A stretch of DNA of 64,000 nucleotides, taken from Streptomyces rapamycinicus NRRL 5491. Lineage in GTDB: Bacteria > Actinomycetota > Actinomycetes > Streptomycetales > Streptomycetaceae. Positions 54,496 to 64,000 of this stretch are shown here, piece after piece. The stretch covers positions 4,774,001-4,838,000 of the forward strand of contig NZ_CP085193.1 of the NCBI RefSeq assembly GCF_024298965.1, in the 5' to 3' direction. The notes under the pieces were generated by a model. That model searched no databases. It was not told the origin of the DNA and worked only from the letters and a program-made list of their open reading frames with translations. Position 1 is the first letter of the stretch. Every line of letters starts with the position of its first letter. The translations under genes were made by a program, and so were the position numbers.

Positions 54496-56025
54496 TCAGG
54501 CGCTCTTCGCCCGCTCCACGACCCCACCGCGCCCCTCGGCCACATTGCGGTTCGCGGACCGATCCGTACCGTCAGGGCCGTCAGGGCCGTCAGGCCCATC
54601 CGGGATGACCGCCGACACCCGGAAGCCACCCGCCTCCGTGACCCCCGACACAAAGCCCCCGCCGAGTGTCGAGACCCGCTCCCGCATCCCGACCAGGCCG
54701 TTCCCCCCGCTCGGCAGCCCCGCGTCCGTCGCGCCGCGCTCCGACGGCCCGTTCTCGACCTGGACCGCGATCTCGGCGGTGCGATGCGCCACCCGGACCC
54801 GGGCGCTCGCGCCCGGGGCGTGCTTGTGGACGTTGGTCAGCGCCTCCTGGACCACCCGGTAGGCCGTCTGCTCCACCCGAGCCGCGTACCGCCGCTCCTC
54901 GCCCTCGACCGAGAGCTCCACGGCCATCCCCGCCGCCCTGGACTGCCCGACCAGCGCCTCCAGCTCCGCCAGCCGCGGCCCCCCGGCCACCTCCACGCCC
55001 TTACCGGCCGCCCCCGCGGCCTCGGCGGCCTCGGCGGCCTCGGCGGCCTCCGCGGCGGCCGAGGCCGCGGCCGCCACCCCCGCCAGCGGCCTCTCCTTGG
55101 CAGCGGACCCGGCGGCATCGTCGGCGTCGGAGGAGGAGCGTCCAGCGGCGGCGGAAGACGAGGACCCGGCGGCGAACGCCGCCCCCGCCCGCGGACCGTC
55201 CTCCGAGCGCAGCACCCCCAGCATCTGCCGCAGCTCGGTCAGCGCCTGCCGCCCCATGTCGCCCACCAGCGCCGCGTTCTTCGACGCCTTCTCCGGATCC
55301 TTGAGCGCCACCGCCTGCAGCGCCGCCGCGTGCACCACCATCAGGCTCACCCGGTGCGCCACCACGTCGTGCATCTCCCGCGCGATCCGGGTCCGCTCCT
55401 CGTTACGGGCCCACTCGGCCCGTTCCTCCGCCCGGTCCGCGAGCAGCGAGAGCTCTCGTTCCAGACCGTCCGCCCGCTCCCGCAGGCTCTCCACCAGCCG
55501 CCGCCGCGCCCGGACGTACAGCCCCAGCAGCACGGGCGGGGCGGTCAGCCCCAGGGTGAGCACCATGGCGAACATCGGGGCCTCCCACACCGAGGTCCCC
55601 AGACCACTCTGGGGGTCGTCCCGGCGGAGGCCGATCACCGTGACGAGGAAGCTGCCCACCGCCGCCATTCCGGCCAGCACCGCCGTGATCCGGCGCGGCA
55701 CCTCGGACGAGGCGAGGGTGTAGAGCCCCACGACGCCGAGCAGCAGACCCATTTCGGCGGGGGTGACCGCGATCGATATCAGCACCACGGCGATCGCCCA
55801 GCGCCGCCGCAGCACCAGCGTGGCGCCGACGAGGATCCCGATCAGCACCCCGGCGACCACCGGAATCCGGGCATCGTGGGCGAAACCGACACCCTCCGCC
55901 GCGCACTCGATCGACGACGCCACGGCGAGCAGGACATCGAGCCCCATGCTCCGCCGCCGCGCCCACCACCACGGCCCCGCGGGCGCGCCCCGCGCGCCCG
56001 CGGCCTCTTCCCCCGTCGAACTCAT
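54496..56025 (-). CDS. Orphan sensor histidine kinase (HisKA_3, NarL-system type)
   Basis: This 509-residue membrane kinase has about five N-terminal spans (VVAGVLIGILVGATLVL onward), the dimerisation and phospho-acceptor helix with IAREMHDVVAHRVS, and a HATPase domain (VVQEALTNVHKHAPG, GNGLVGMRERV). Between the H-box and the ATPase lies a Ser/Ala/Glu-rich insertion of about 80 residues with AAEAAEAAEAA repeats, and the protein ends in DGP triplets. No response-regulator gene adjoins it, unlike most HisKA_3 kinases. ATG 56025 is preferred over 56070. Confidence 0.88.
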   Translation of the reverse strand: MSSTGEEAAGARGAPAGPWWWARRRSMGLDVLLAVASSIECAAEGVGFAHDARIPVVAGVLIGILVGATLVLRRRWAIAVVLISIAVTPAEMGLLLGVVGLYTLASSEVPRRITAVLAGMAAVGSFLVTVIGLRRDDPQSGLGTSVWEAPMFAMVLTLGLTAPPVLLGLYVRARRRLVESLRERADGLERELSLLADRAEERAEWARNEERTRIAREMHDVVAHRVSLMVVHAAALQAVALKDPEKASKNAALVGDMGRQALTELRQMLGVLRSEDGPRAGAAFAAGSSSSAAAGRSSSDADDAAGSAAKERPLAGVAAAASAAAEAAEAAEAAEAAGAAGKGVEVAGGPRLAELEALVGQSRAAGMAVELSVEGEERRYAARVEQTAYRVVQEALTNVHKHAPGASARVRVAHRTAEIAVQVENGPSERGATDAGLPSGGNGLVGMRERVSTLGGGFVSGVTEAGGFRVSAVIPDGPDGPDGPDGTDRSANRNVAEGRGGVVERAKSA

Positions 56026-56203
56026 AGCGACCAGCCTACGGCCGGGCGCCAGCGCTTTTCCCGGTGACACGGCGGCGTGCCCGCCGCGCCGTCCGCGCCC
56101 CGACGGGCTGGCACATACCGTCGCACCGAAGGCTCCTGGTACGGCATAGTGGAGGGCGCCGAGGCGGCGATCTGATCGAATTCCGGTCAGATGGCTTGCG
56201 CCA

Positions 56204-56275
56204 TCCCCCGTGGTGTAATTGGCAGCACAGTGGCTTTTGGTGCCATTTGTCCGGGTTCGAGTCCTGGCGGGGGAG
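56204..56275 (+). tRNA. tRNA-Gln (anticodon UUG)
   Basis: This 72-base cloverleaf has acceptor arms TCCCCCG (56204-56210) and CGGGGGA (56268-56274) that pair fully. The anticodon stem TGGC/GCCA encloses loop TTTTGGT with anticodon TTG. The T-arm contains GGTTCGAGTCC. CCA is not encoded. It sits upstream of glmU. Confidence 0.93.
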
Positions 56276-56439
56276 CTTCACATTCCGCCCCGGATCCCGC
56301 TCCGGATCCCACCTCGGACCCCGCCTCGCGCTCCGCCTTCCCGGGGTCTGACCTCCCGGCTCGGGACCCTCCTTCCTTTCCGCCCGGAAACCTCTCGGTA
56401 TCCTGCGGGTGTCCACCCCCGAAGCCGAAGGGCACACCC

Positions 56440-57897
56440 GTGAGCGCCAACCGCCCGGCAGCCGTCGTCGTCCTCGCAGCGGGTGAGGGCACCCGCATGA
56501 AATCGGCGACCCCGAAGGTTCTGCACGCCCTCTGCGGCCGCTCCCTCGTCGGGCATGTCGTCGCAGCCTCCCGTGAGCTCTCCCCCGAACATCTCGTGGT
56601 CGTGGTCGGCCACGCCCGGGAGCAGGTCTCCGCGCATCTGGCCGAGACCGACGCCGAGGTGCGCACCGCCGTCCAGCACGAGCAGAACGGCACCGGCCAC
56701 GCCGTCCGGATGGGGCTGGAGGAGCTGTCCGACAGCGGGGTCGCCCTCGACGGCACCGTGATCGTCGTCTGCGGTGACACCCCGCTGCTGACCGGCGAGA
56801 CGCTCCAGCGGCTCGCCGCGGCCCACGACGCCGACGGCAACGCCGTGACCGTGCTGTCCGCCGAGGTCCCCGACGCCACCGGCTACGGCCGGATCGTGCG
56901 GGAGGACGCGACCGGCGCCGTCACCGCGATCGTGGAGCACAAGGACGCCACCGACGCGCAGCGCGCGATCCGCGAGATCAACTCCGGGGTCTTCGCCTTC
57001 GACGCCCAGCTGCTCACCGACGCCCTCGGCAAGGTGCGCACCGACAACAGCCAGGGCGAGGAGTACCTCACCGATGTGCTCGGCATCCTGCGCGAGGCCG
57101 GGCACCGGGTGGGCGCGTGCGTGGCCGGCGACCACCGCGAGATCGTCGGGATCAACAACCGCGTCCAGCTGGCCGAGGCCCGCAGGCTGCTGAACGAGCG
57201 GCTGCTGGAGCGGGCGATGCTGAGCGGCGTGACCGTCGTCGACCCCGCCACCACCTGGATCGACGTGACCGTCACCTTCGAGCCGGACGCGCTGGTCCAC
57301 CCCGGCACCCAGCTGCTGGGGGCCACCCACCTGGCCACGGACGCCCAGGTCGGGCCGAACTCCCGGCTCACCGACACCATCGTCGGCCAGGGCGCGGCCG
57401 TCTCGTTCACCGTCGCGGACGGCGCGGAGATCGGCGCGGGGGCGAGCGTGGGGCCGTACGCGTATCTGCGCCCCGGGACCCGGCTGGGGGCCAAGGCCAA
57501 GGCCGGCACGTACGTGGAGATGAAGAACGCCACGATCGGCGAGGGCACCAAGGTGCCGCATCTGTCCTATGTGGGCGACGCGACGATCGGCGAGCAGACC
57601 AACATCGGCGCCGCCAGCGTCTTCGTGAACTACGACGGTGTGAACAAGCACCACACCACCATCGGCAGCCACTGCCGGACCGGAGCCGACAACATGCTTG
57701 TGGCTCCCGTCACGATCGGGGACGGCGCATACACCGCCGCCGGATCGGTCATCACCAAGGATGTGCCCCCGGGCTCGCTCGCCGTCGCACGCGGACAGCA
57801 GCGGAACATCGAGGGCTGGGTCGACCGCAAGCGCCCCGGAAGCGCCGCGGCGCGAGCCGCCGAGGCCGCTCGTCAGGAGGACGAGGGCCGGCAGTGA
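56440..57897 (+). CDS. glmU: Bifunctional GlmU: glucosamine-1-phosphate acetyltransferase / UDP-GlcNAc pyrophosphorylase
   Basis: This 485-residue enzyme makes UDP-N-acetylglucosamine for peptidoglycan. The uridylyltransferase domain opens with [20 protein letters not shown] and has NGTGHAV and CGDTPLL. After the helical arm ([18 protein letters not shown]) the left-handed beta-helix acetyltransferase domain carries hexapeptide repeats and [16 protein letters not shown] 56440 starts the standard actinobacterial sequence. A charged Ala/Arg/Glu tail ends the protein. It is followed 71 bases later by prs, a conserved order. Confidence 0.96.
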   Translation: MSANRPAAVVVLAAGEGTRMKSATPKVLHALCGRSLVGHVVAASRELSPEHLVVVVGHAREQVSAHLAETDAEVRTAVQHEQNGTGHAVRMGLEELSDSGVALDGTVIVVCGDTPLLTGETLQRLAAAHDADGNAVTVLSAEVPDATGYGRIVREDATGAVTAIVEHKDATDAQRAIREINSGVFAFDAQLLTDALGKVRTDNSQGEEYLTDVLGILREAGHRVGACVAGDHREIVGINNRVQLAEARRLLNERLLERAMLSGVTVVDPATTWIDVTVTFEPDALVHPGTQLLGATHLATDAQVGPNSRLTDTIVGQGAAVSFTVADGAEIGAGASVGPYAYLRPGTRLGAKAKAGTYVEMKNATIGEGTKVPHLSYVGDATIGEQTNIGAASVFVNYDGVNKHHTTIGSHCRTGADNMLVAPVTIGDGAYTAAGSVITKDVPPGSLAVARGQQRNIEGWVDRKRPGSAAARAAEAARQEDEGRQ

Positions 57898-57968
57898 CAT
57901 CTGCACAGCTACGCCGTGCGGGGCGTACGGTGAGAAGTGCACCAAAGTGACATCCAAGGAGACTTGTT

Positions 57969-58946
57969 GTGACCGGGATCAAGACGACCGGCGAGAAGAA
58001 GCTGATGCTCTTCTCCGGCCGCGCCCACCCCGAGCTGGCCGAGGAGGTCGCCCATGAGCTGGGCGTCAGCTTGGTCCCGACCAAGGCATTCGACTTCGCC
58101 AACGGCGAGATCTACGTCCGCTTCCAGGAGTCGGCACGCGGTGCCGACTGCTTTTTGATCCAGAGCCACACGACTCCGATCAATAAGTGGATCATGGAGC
58201 AGCTCATCATGGTCGATGCGCTGAAGCGGGCCTCCGCGCGCTCGATCACGGTGATCGTTCCGTTCTACGGCTACGCCCGTCAGGACAAGAAGCACCGTGG
58301 CCGTGAGCCCATCTCGGCGCGGCTGATCGCCGACATGCTGAAGACGGCGGGTGCCGATCGGATCCTCACGGTCGATCTGCACACCGACCAGATCCAGGGC
58401 TTCTTCGACGGCCCGGTGGACCACCTCTTCGCGCTGCCCGTACTCGCGGACTACGTGGGCGCCAAGGTCGACAAGGCCAAGCTCACCGTGGTGTCGCCGG
58501 ACGCCGGCCGGGTGCGGGTCGCGGACCGCTGGTGCGACCGGCTGGGCGCGCCGCTGGCGATCGTGCACAAGCGGCGCGACCCGGACGTGGCCAACCAGGT
58601 CACGGTGCACGAGGTGGTCGGCGATGTGCGGGGCCGGGTGTGTGTGCTGGTCGACGACATGATCGACACCGGTGGCACCATCTGCGCGGCGGCGGACGCG
58701 CTGTTCGCGAACGGCGCGGAGGACGTGATCGTGACCGCCACCCACGGTGTGCTGTCGGGTCCGGCCGCGGACCGGCTGAAGAACTCCAAGGTCAGTGAGT
58801 TCGTCTTCACCAACACCCTGCCGACCCCCAACGAGGTGGAGCTGGACAAGGTGACCGTGCTGTCGATGGCGCCGACGATCGCCCGCGCGGTCCAGGAGGT
58901 CTTCGAGGACGGCTCGGTGACCAGCCTGTTCGAGGAGCAAGCGTGA
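57969..58946 (+). CDS. prs: Ribose-phosphate pyrophosphokinase (PRPP synthase)
   Basis: This 325-residue enzyme forms PRPP from ribose 5-phosphate and ATP for nucleotide, His and Trp synthesis. Visible motifs are LMLFSGRAHPELAEE, PFYGYARQDKKHRGREPIS, the VDLHTDQIQGFF region and the PRPP loop LVDDMIDTGGT. GTG 57969 has AAGGAGA upstream. It is probably co-transcribed with glmU. It is followed by a terminator-like hairpin. Confidence 0.96.
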   Translation: MTGIKTTGEKKLMLFSGRAHPELAEEVAHELGVSLVPTKAFDFANGEIYVRFQESARGADCFLIQSHTTPINKWIMEQLIMVDALKRASARSITVIVPFYGYARQDKKHRGREPISARLIADMLKTAGADRILTVDLHTDQIQGFFDGPVDHLFALPVLADYVGAKVDKAKLTVVSPDAGRVRVADRWCDRLGAPLAIVHKRRDPDVANQVTVHEVVGDVRGRVCVLVDDMIDTGGTICAAADALFANGAEDVIVTATHGVLSGPAADRLKNSKVSEFVFTNTLPTPNEVELDKVTVLSMAPTIARAVQEVFEDGSVTSLFEEQA

Positions 58947-58974
58947 GCGGCTTAACCTCGCCCGACCGGACGTA

Positions 58975-59002
58975 GAGGCCACTCCCGTGAGGGGGTGGCC
59001 TC
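58975..59002 (+). terminator. Terminator after prs
   Basis: GAGGCCACTCCC (58975-58986) pairs with GGGGGTGGCCTC (58991-59002), 12 pairs with one wobble and a GTGA tetraloop. There is no U-tract. Confidence 0.65.
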
Positions 59003-59145
59003 AGCCATTGGTAGAATGGTGGGGTTGCTCGGCGAGGGAGGCCGCTTCTCACAGCGGCTGTCCGTTATCGACGCGCTCTTCGTAGCAGGTCTGTCGTGGG
59101 CCGGGTAACGCCCACACACCGTTAACGATCTACGAGGAGTGCCCC
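59003..59145 (+). promoter_or_regulatory. rplY promoter and structured leader
   Basis: A -10-like TAGAAT lies at 59012-59017, leaving a leader of about 120 bases. The leader holds two hairpins, GCCGCT/AGCGGC (59041-59058) and GTGGGC/GCCCAC (59097-59116), before the GAGGAG ribosome site. The length suggests post-transcriptional control; this is not proven. Confidence 0.4.
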
Positions 59146-59745
59146 ATGGCCGAGGTAAAGATCGGCGCCAAGCCCCGCACCGAGTTCGGCAAGGGTGCCG
59201 CCCGCCGCACCCGCGCCGCCGACCGCGTTCCCGGCGTGGTCTACGGCCACGGCGTCGAGCCGCTGCACGTCACGCTGCCGGCGCACGACCTGCTGATGGC
59301 GCTGAAGACCCCGAACGTGCTGATCCGCCTGGACGTCGAGGGCGGCAAGAACGAGCTGGTCATCCCGAAGGCCGTGCAGCGTCACCCCATCAAGATCGGC
59401 GTGCTGGAGCACATCGACCTGCTGCTGGTGAAGAAGGGTGAGAAGGTCACCGTCGAGGTGCCGATCCTCACCGAGGGCGACCTGGCCCCGGGCGGCAACC
59501 TGCTCGAGCACCTGCTGAACGCCCTGCCGGTCGAGACCGAGGCGACCCACATCCCGGAGTCGGTCACCGTCTCCATCGCGGGCCTGGACGCGGGTGCCAC
59601 CATCCACGCCAAGGACATCACCCTCCCGGCGGGCACCACGCTGGCCGTCGAGGAGGACGCGGCCGTGCTGCAGGTCGTCGCCGCCCAGGCCGAGGCTCCG
59701 GCCGAGGAGGGCGCCGAGGGCGAGGCCGAGGGCGCCGAGGCGTAA
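59146..59745 (+). CDS. rplY: 50S ribosomal protein L25/general stress protein Ctc
   Basis: This 199-residue two-domain L25 of the TL5/Ctc type binds 5S rRNA. The N-terminal domain has the conserved [22 protein letters not shown]; the C-terminal domain follows ([42 protein letters not shown]) and ends in an acidic Ala/Glu tail. GAGGAG lies seven bases before ATG 59146. It is followed by a hairpin and then pth, the usual partner. Confidence 0.95.
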   Translation: MAEVKIGAKPRTEFGKGAARRTRAADRVPGVVYGHGVEPLHVTLPAHDLLMALKTPNVLIRLDVEGGKNELVIPKAVQRHPIKIGVLEHIDLLLVKKGEKVTVEVPILTEGDLAPGGNLLEHLLNALPVETEATHIPESVTVSIAGLDAGATIHAKDITLPAGTTLAVEEDAAVLQVVAAQAEAPAEEGAEGEAEGAEA

Positions 59746-59772
59746 TCTGCGCCTGCTCCCTTTTCGCTTCTC

Positions 59773-59812
59773 CGGCCGCCGTCCCGCCCCCCGGGGTGCG
59801 GGGCGGCGGCCG
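59773..59812 (+). terminator. Hairpin between rplY and pth
   Basis: CGGCCGCCGTCCCGC (59773-59787) pairs with GCGGGGCGGCGGCCG (59798-59812) over 15 bases with one wobble. It may terminate or attenuate read-through into pth, whose start is 22 bases further on. Confidence 0.6.
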
Positions 59813-59833
59813 TCCTCAAGGAGAGACATCCAG

Positions 59834-60424
59834 ATGACGGACGACACGAGCCCCTGGCTTGTGGTGGGCCTCGGCAACCCCGGTGGCGAGTACGCGGGCA
59901 ACCGCCACAACGTCGGCTTCATGGTGGCCGATCTGCTGGCCGAGCGGATGGGCGCCCGCTTCAAGGCGCACAAGTCGCGGGCCCAGGTCATCGAGGGCCG
60001 GGTGGGCCCGCCCGGACCGGCGAGCCGCCGCGTCGTGATCGCCAAGCCGATGTCCTTCATGAACCTCTCGGGCGGTCCGGTGACCGCGCTGCGCGACTTC
60101 TACAAGGTGCCGGTCGGTCATGTCGTGGCCGTCCATGACGAATTGGACATCGATTACGGCGCGCTGCGGTTGAAGATCGGCGGTGGTGACAATGGCCACA
60201 ACGGGCTGAAGTCGATCACCAAATCGCTGGGGGCGGACTACCTCCGGGTGCGCTTCGGAATCGGCCGCCCGCCGGGCCGGATGGACGTCGCGGCGTTCGT
60301 CCTCAAGGACTTCTCCGCTGCGGAGCGCCGGGAGTTGGACTACTTCGTGGACCGCGCGGCGGACGCGGTGGAGACGCTCATCGCGGACGGGCTGGAGCGC
60401 GCGCAGGGGACGTACAACTCCTGA
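59834..60424 (+). CDS. pth: Peptidyl-tRNA hydrolase
   Basis: This 196-residue enzyme recycles tRNA from prematurely released peptidyl-tRNA. The catalytic His and neighbours are in [58 protein letters not shown] and [19 protein letters not shown] complete the family pattern. ATG 59834 follows AAGGAGAG. It is downstream of rplY, as in most actinobacteria. Confidence 0.96.
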   Translation: MTDDTSPWLVVGLGNPGGEYAGNRHNVGFMVADLLAERMGARFKAHKSRAQVIEGRVGPPGPASRRVVIAKPMSFMNLSGGPVTALRDFYKVPVGHVVAVHDELDIDYGALRLKIGGGDNGHNGLKSITKSLGADYLRVRFGIGRPPGRMDVAAFVLKDFSAAERRELDYFVDRAADAVETLIADGLERAQGTYNS

Positions 60425-60493
60425 AAGACGCCGTTCGCCCGTTTGTCCGGCGGAAGGTTGACCGGCGGCCCGGGGATGGCGAGGATCGCCGCC

Positions 60494-61012
60494 ATGGCTT
60501 CCACCGGTGTGACCAAGCGCAGCCGTACGCGGCGGGCGGGCGAGAGCGCGTTCGGGTTTCTGTTGCTGGCGAAGAACGTGGCGATGACGCTCGTCGCGCT
60601 GCTGATCCTGGTCGCCGGCGTGTGGTCCTCCTGGGGCGACGCCAAGCCGTCCATGCTGACCAAGGGGCTTGAGCGCGGCACCGTCACGGTCTCCGACTGC
60701 GGCGACGAATGGTGCACCGGCTCCTTCACCCCGGCCCGCGAGGGCGGCAAGTCCCGTGGCCGGGTACGGATCGACGAAGCCGTCACGAACGGGACGGGCG
60801 ACCGGGTGACCGTGGCCCTCAAACCCGGCACGGACCACGCCGTCCGCACCGGCGCCGCCGGCATCCTCCACGCCTGGGTCCCGTTCGGCGGCTCCCTCCT
60901 CCTCACCTCCCTGATCGTCGCGGGCGGCCTCGGCCTACGCCGCACAGGCTGGGCCATGGGCCTGCTGGGCGCGGCGCTACTGGGCGCGTCCTTCGCCACG
61001 CTTACGCTGTAG
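60494..61012 (+). CDS. Membrane protein of unknown function
   Basis: This 172-residue protein has a basic N-terminus, one span (VAMTLVALLILVAGVWSSW), an extracytoplasmic domain of about 75 residues with a Cys pair (SDCGDEWCTGSF) and two closely spaced C-terminal spans (GGSLLLTSLIVAGGLGL, TGWAMGLLGAALLGASFATL). No family was recognised. ATG 60494 has GAGGA about ten bases upstream; 60443 is an alternative. It follows pth by 69 bases and may be co-transcribed. Confidence 0.75.
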   Translation: MASTGVTKRSRTRRAGESAFGFLLLAKNVAMTLVALLILVAGVWSSWGDAKPSMLTKGLERGTVTVSDCGDEWCTGSFTPAREGGKSRGRVRIDEAVTNGTGDRVTVALKPGTDHAVRTGAAGILHAWVPFGGSLLLTSLIVAGGLGLRRTGWAMGLLGAALLGASFATLTL

Positions 61013-61100
61013 CGCTCACCGGTCCCCCCTCCTGCGTCTGTCCTCCCCCTTCGTCCCGGGACCACCCCACCTTCGCGGCGCGACGCCCCCCCTTGGCTTG

Positions 61101-61395
61101 GGCAGTTGGGCACCGCCGGACACCAGGGTGGGTGTCCTCGCCATCGCGGCGGGGAAGAGGGGCCGTACCGGGCAGCGGCGCAGCGCACGCAGGCAGTTCG
61201 GCACCGCCGGACACCAGCACCGGGGTCCTCGCCATCGCGGCGGGGAAGAGGGGCCGTACCCGGCAGGGAAACCCCGCCCCCGAGCGGGGAACACGTGCCG
61301 GGCGGCGGCGCAGCGCACGCAGGCAACTCGGCGCCGCCGGACACCAGCGCCGGGGTCCTCGCCATCGCGGTGGGGAGGAGCACGTGCGCGGCGTA
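61101..61395. repeat. Three direct repeats in the gap before ppc
   Basis: Copies starting at 61101, 61192 and 61322 share the core CACCGCCGGACACCAG, TCCTCGCCATCGCGG and GGGGAAGAGGGGCCGTACC. Copy 2 carries about 39 extra bases and copy 3 is truncated. No supported gene occurs in 61013-61620. Confidence 0.65.
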
Positions 61396-61559
61396 TCGGG
61401 AGCGCTCCCGGCTTCCGCAGTGGGCCGGTTGAGCGCGCCGACGAGCGGCAAGCACGGCACGGCGGCCCACCAGGGGGCGGGGCTTGGCAGCGGCGGAGCC
61501 TGCTGCCCGGCGGGGGGCCGGGGGCGGAGCCCCCGGGAATCTCACTACCTCACCAACAC

Positions 61560-61603
61560 CACCGGGCGGGGCCCGCTCCGTCAGGAGTGGGCCCCGCCCG
61601 GTG
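61560..61603. terminator. Bidirectional terminator of ppc
   Basis: The arms 61560-61579 and 61584-61603 pair over 20 bases with one wobble and a GTCA loop. The hairpin lies 18 bases beyond the ppc stop. Confidence 0.8.
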
Positions 61604-61620
61604 TCGGGTGCACGCCGTCG

Positions 61621-64000
<2,380 letters not shown>

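Overview
The window reads as a stretch of Streptomyces (or a very close actinomycete) chromosome. The DNA is very G+C rich with G/C-ending codons and many GTG starts. It carries families typical of that genus: a cvnABCD conservon, a Streptomyces-type gas vesicle cluster, an ECF42 sigma factor paired with a DGPF protein, PucR and FadR regulators, lipoboxed binding proteins, and the housekeeping run tRNA-Gln, glmU, prs, rplY, pth followed by convergent ppc. No rRNA, CRISPR array, phage or intact insertion sequence was seen.

Layout. 0-8.8 kb is an accessory patchwork: a methyltransferase with a divergent TetR gene sharing a doubly-operated promoter, a VWA protein, a membrane protein with a HEPN-type motif, a LysR gene, a P450, a decayed NB-ARC/TPR gene fused onto a methyltransferase, and an XRE-cupin regulator split by an in-frame TGA. 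8.9-13.1 kb is the conservon (sensor-like ATPase, roadblock, DUF742, small GTPase). 13.6-16.8 kb holds secreted and lipid-anchored proteins (orphan sugar-binding lipoprotein, RTX-repeat protein, small lipoprotein). 16.8-18.4 kb is the ECF42/DGPF pair. 18.4-30 kb is a peptide-uptake region: a FadR-type regulator, a five-gene ABC importer starting at a consensus FadR operator, a gamma-glutamyltransferase-like enzyme and a PucR regulator.

30.3-33.9 kb is mfd. An 865-bp non-coding gap follows, carrying a long inverted repeat with an A+T-rich core. 34.7-38.3 kb is the gas vesicle operon gvpOAFGJLSK, mostly joined by 4-base ATGA overlaps. 38.3-41.7 kb holds a MarR/VOC divergent pair, an AlkA-like glycosylase, an aldo/keto reductase and a small secreted peptide. 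41.8-47.2 kb holds a MacB/FtsX-type ABC exporter divergent from a 14-TM MFS exporter, followed by a repeat element and a DivIVA-like coiled-coil protein.

48.8-54.3 kb is the most unusual part. It is a divergent set of four genes that carry predicted nucleic-acid deaminase and WHH nuclease domains next to, or fused with, SUKH and YrhB-type immunity domains. None has an export signal. Beyond it lie an orphan histidine kinase and the core genes from tRNA-Gln to ppc, which runs off the right edge.

Recurrent themes are regulators with recognisable operators built into their promoters (TetR, MarR, FadR, ECF42), translational coupling by GTGA/ATGA overlaps, and several dispersed or tandem G+C-rich repeats in convergent intergenic gaps. 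All family assignments come from reading motifs by eye; no database search was run.
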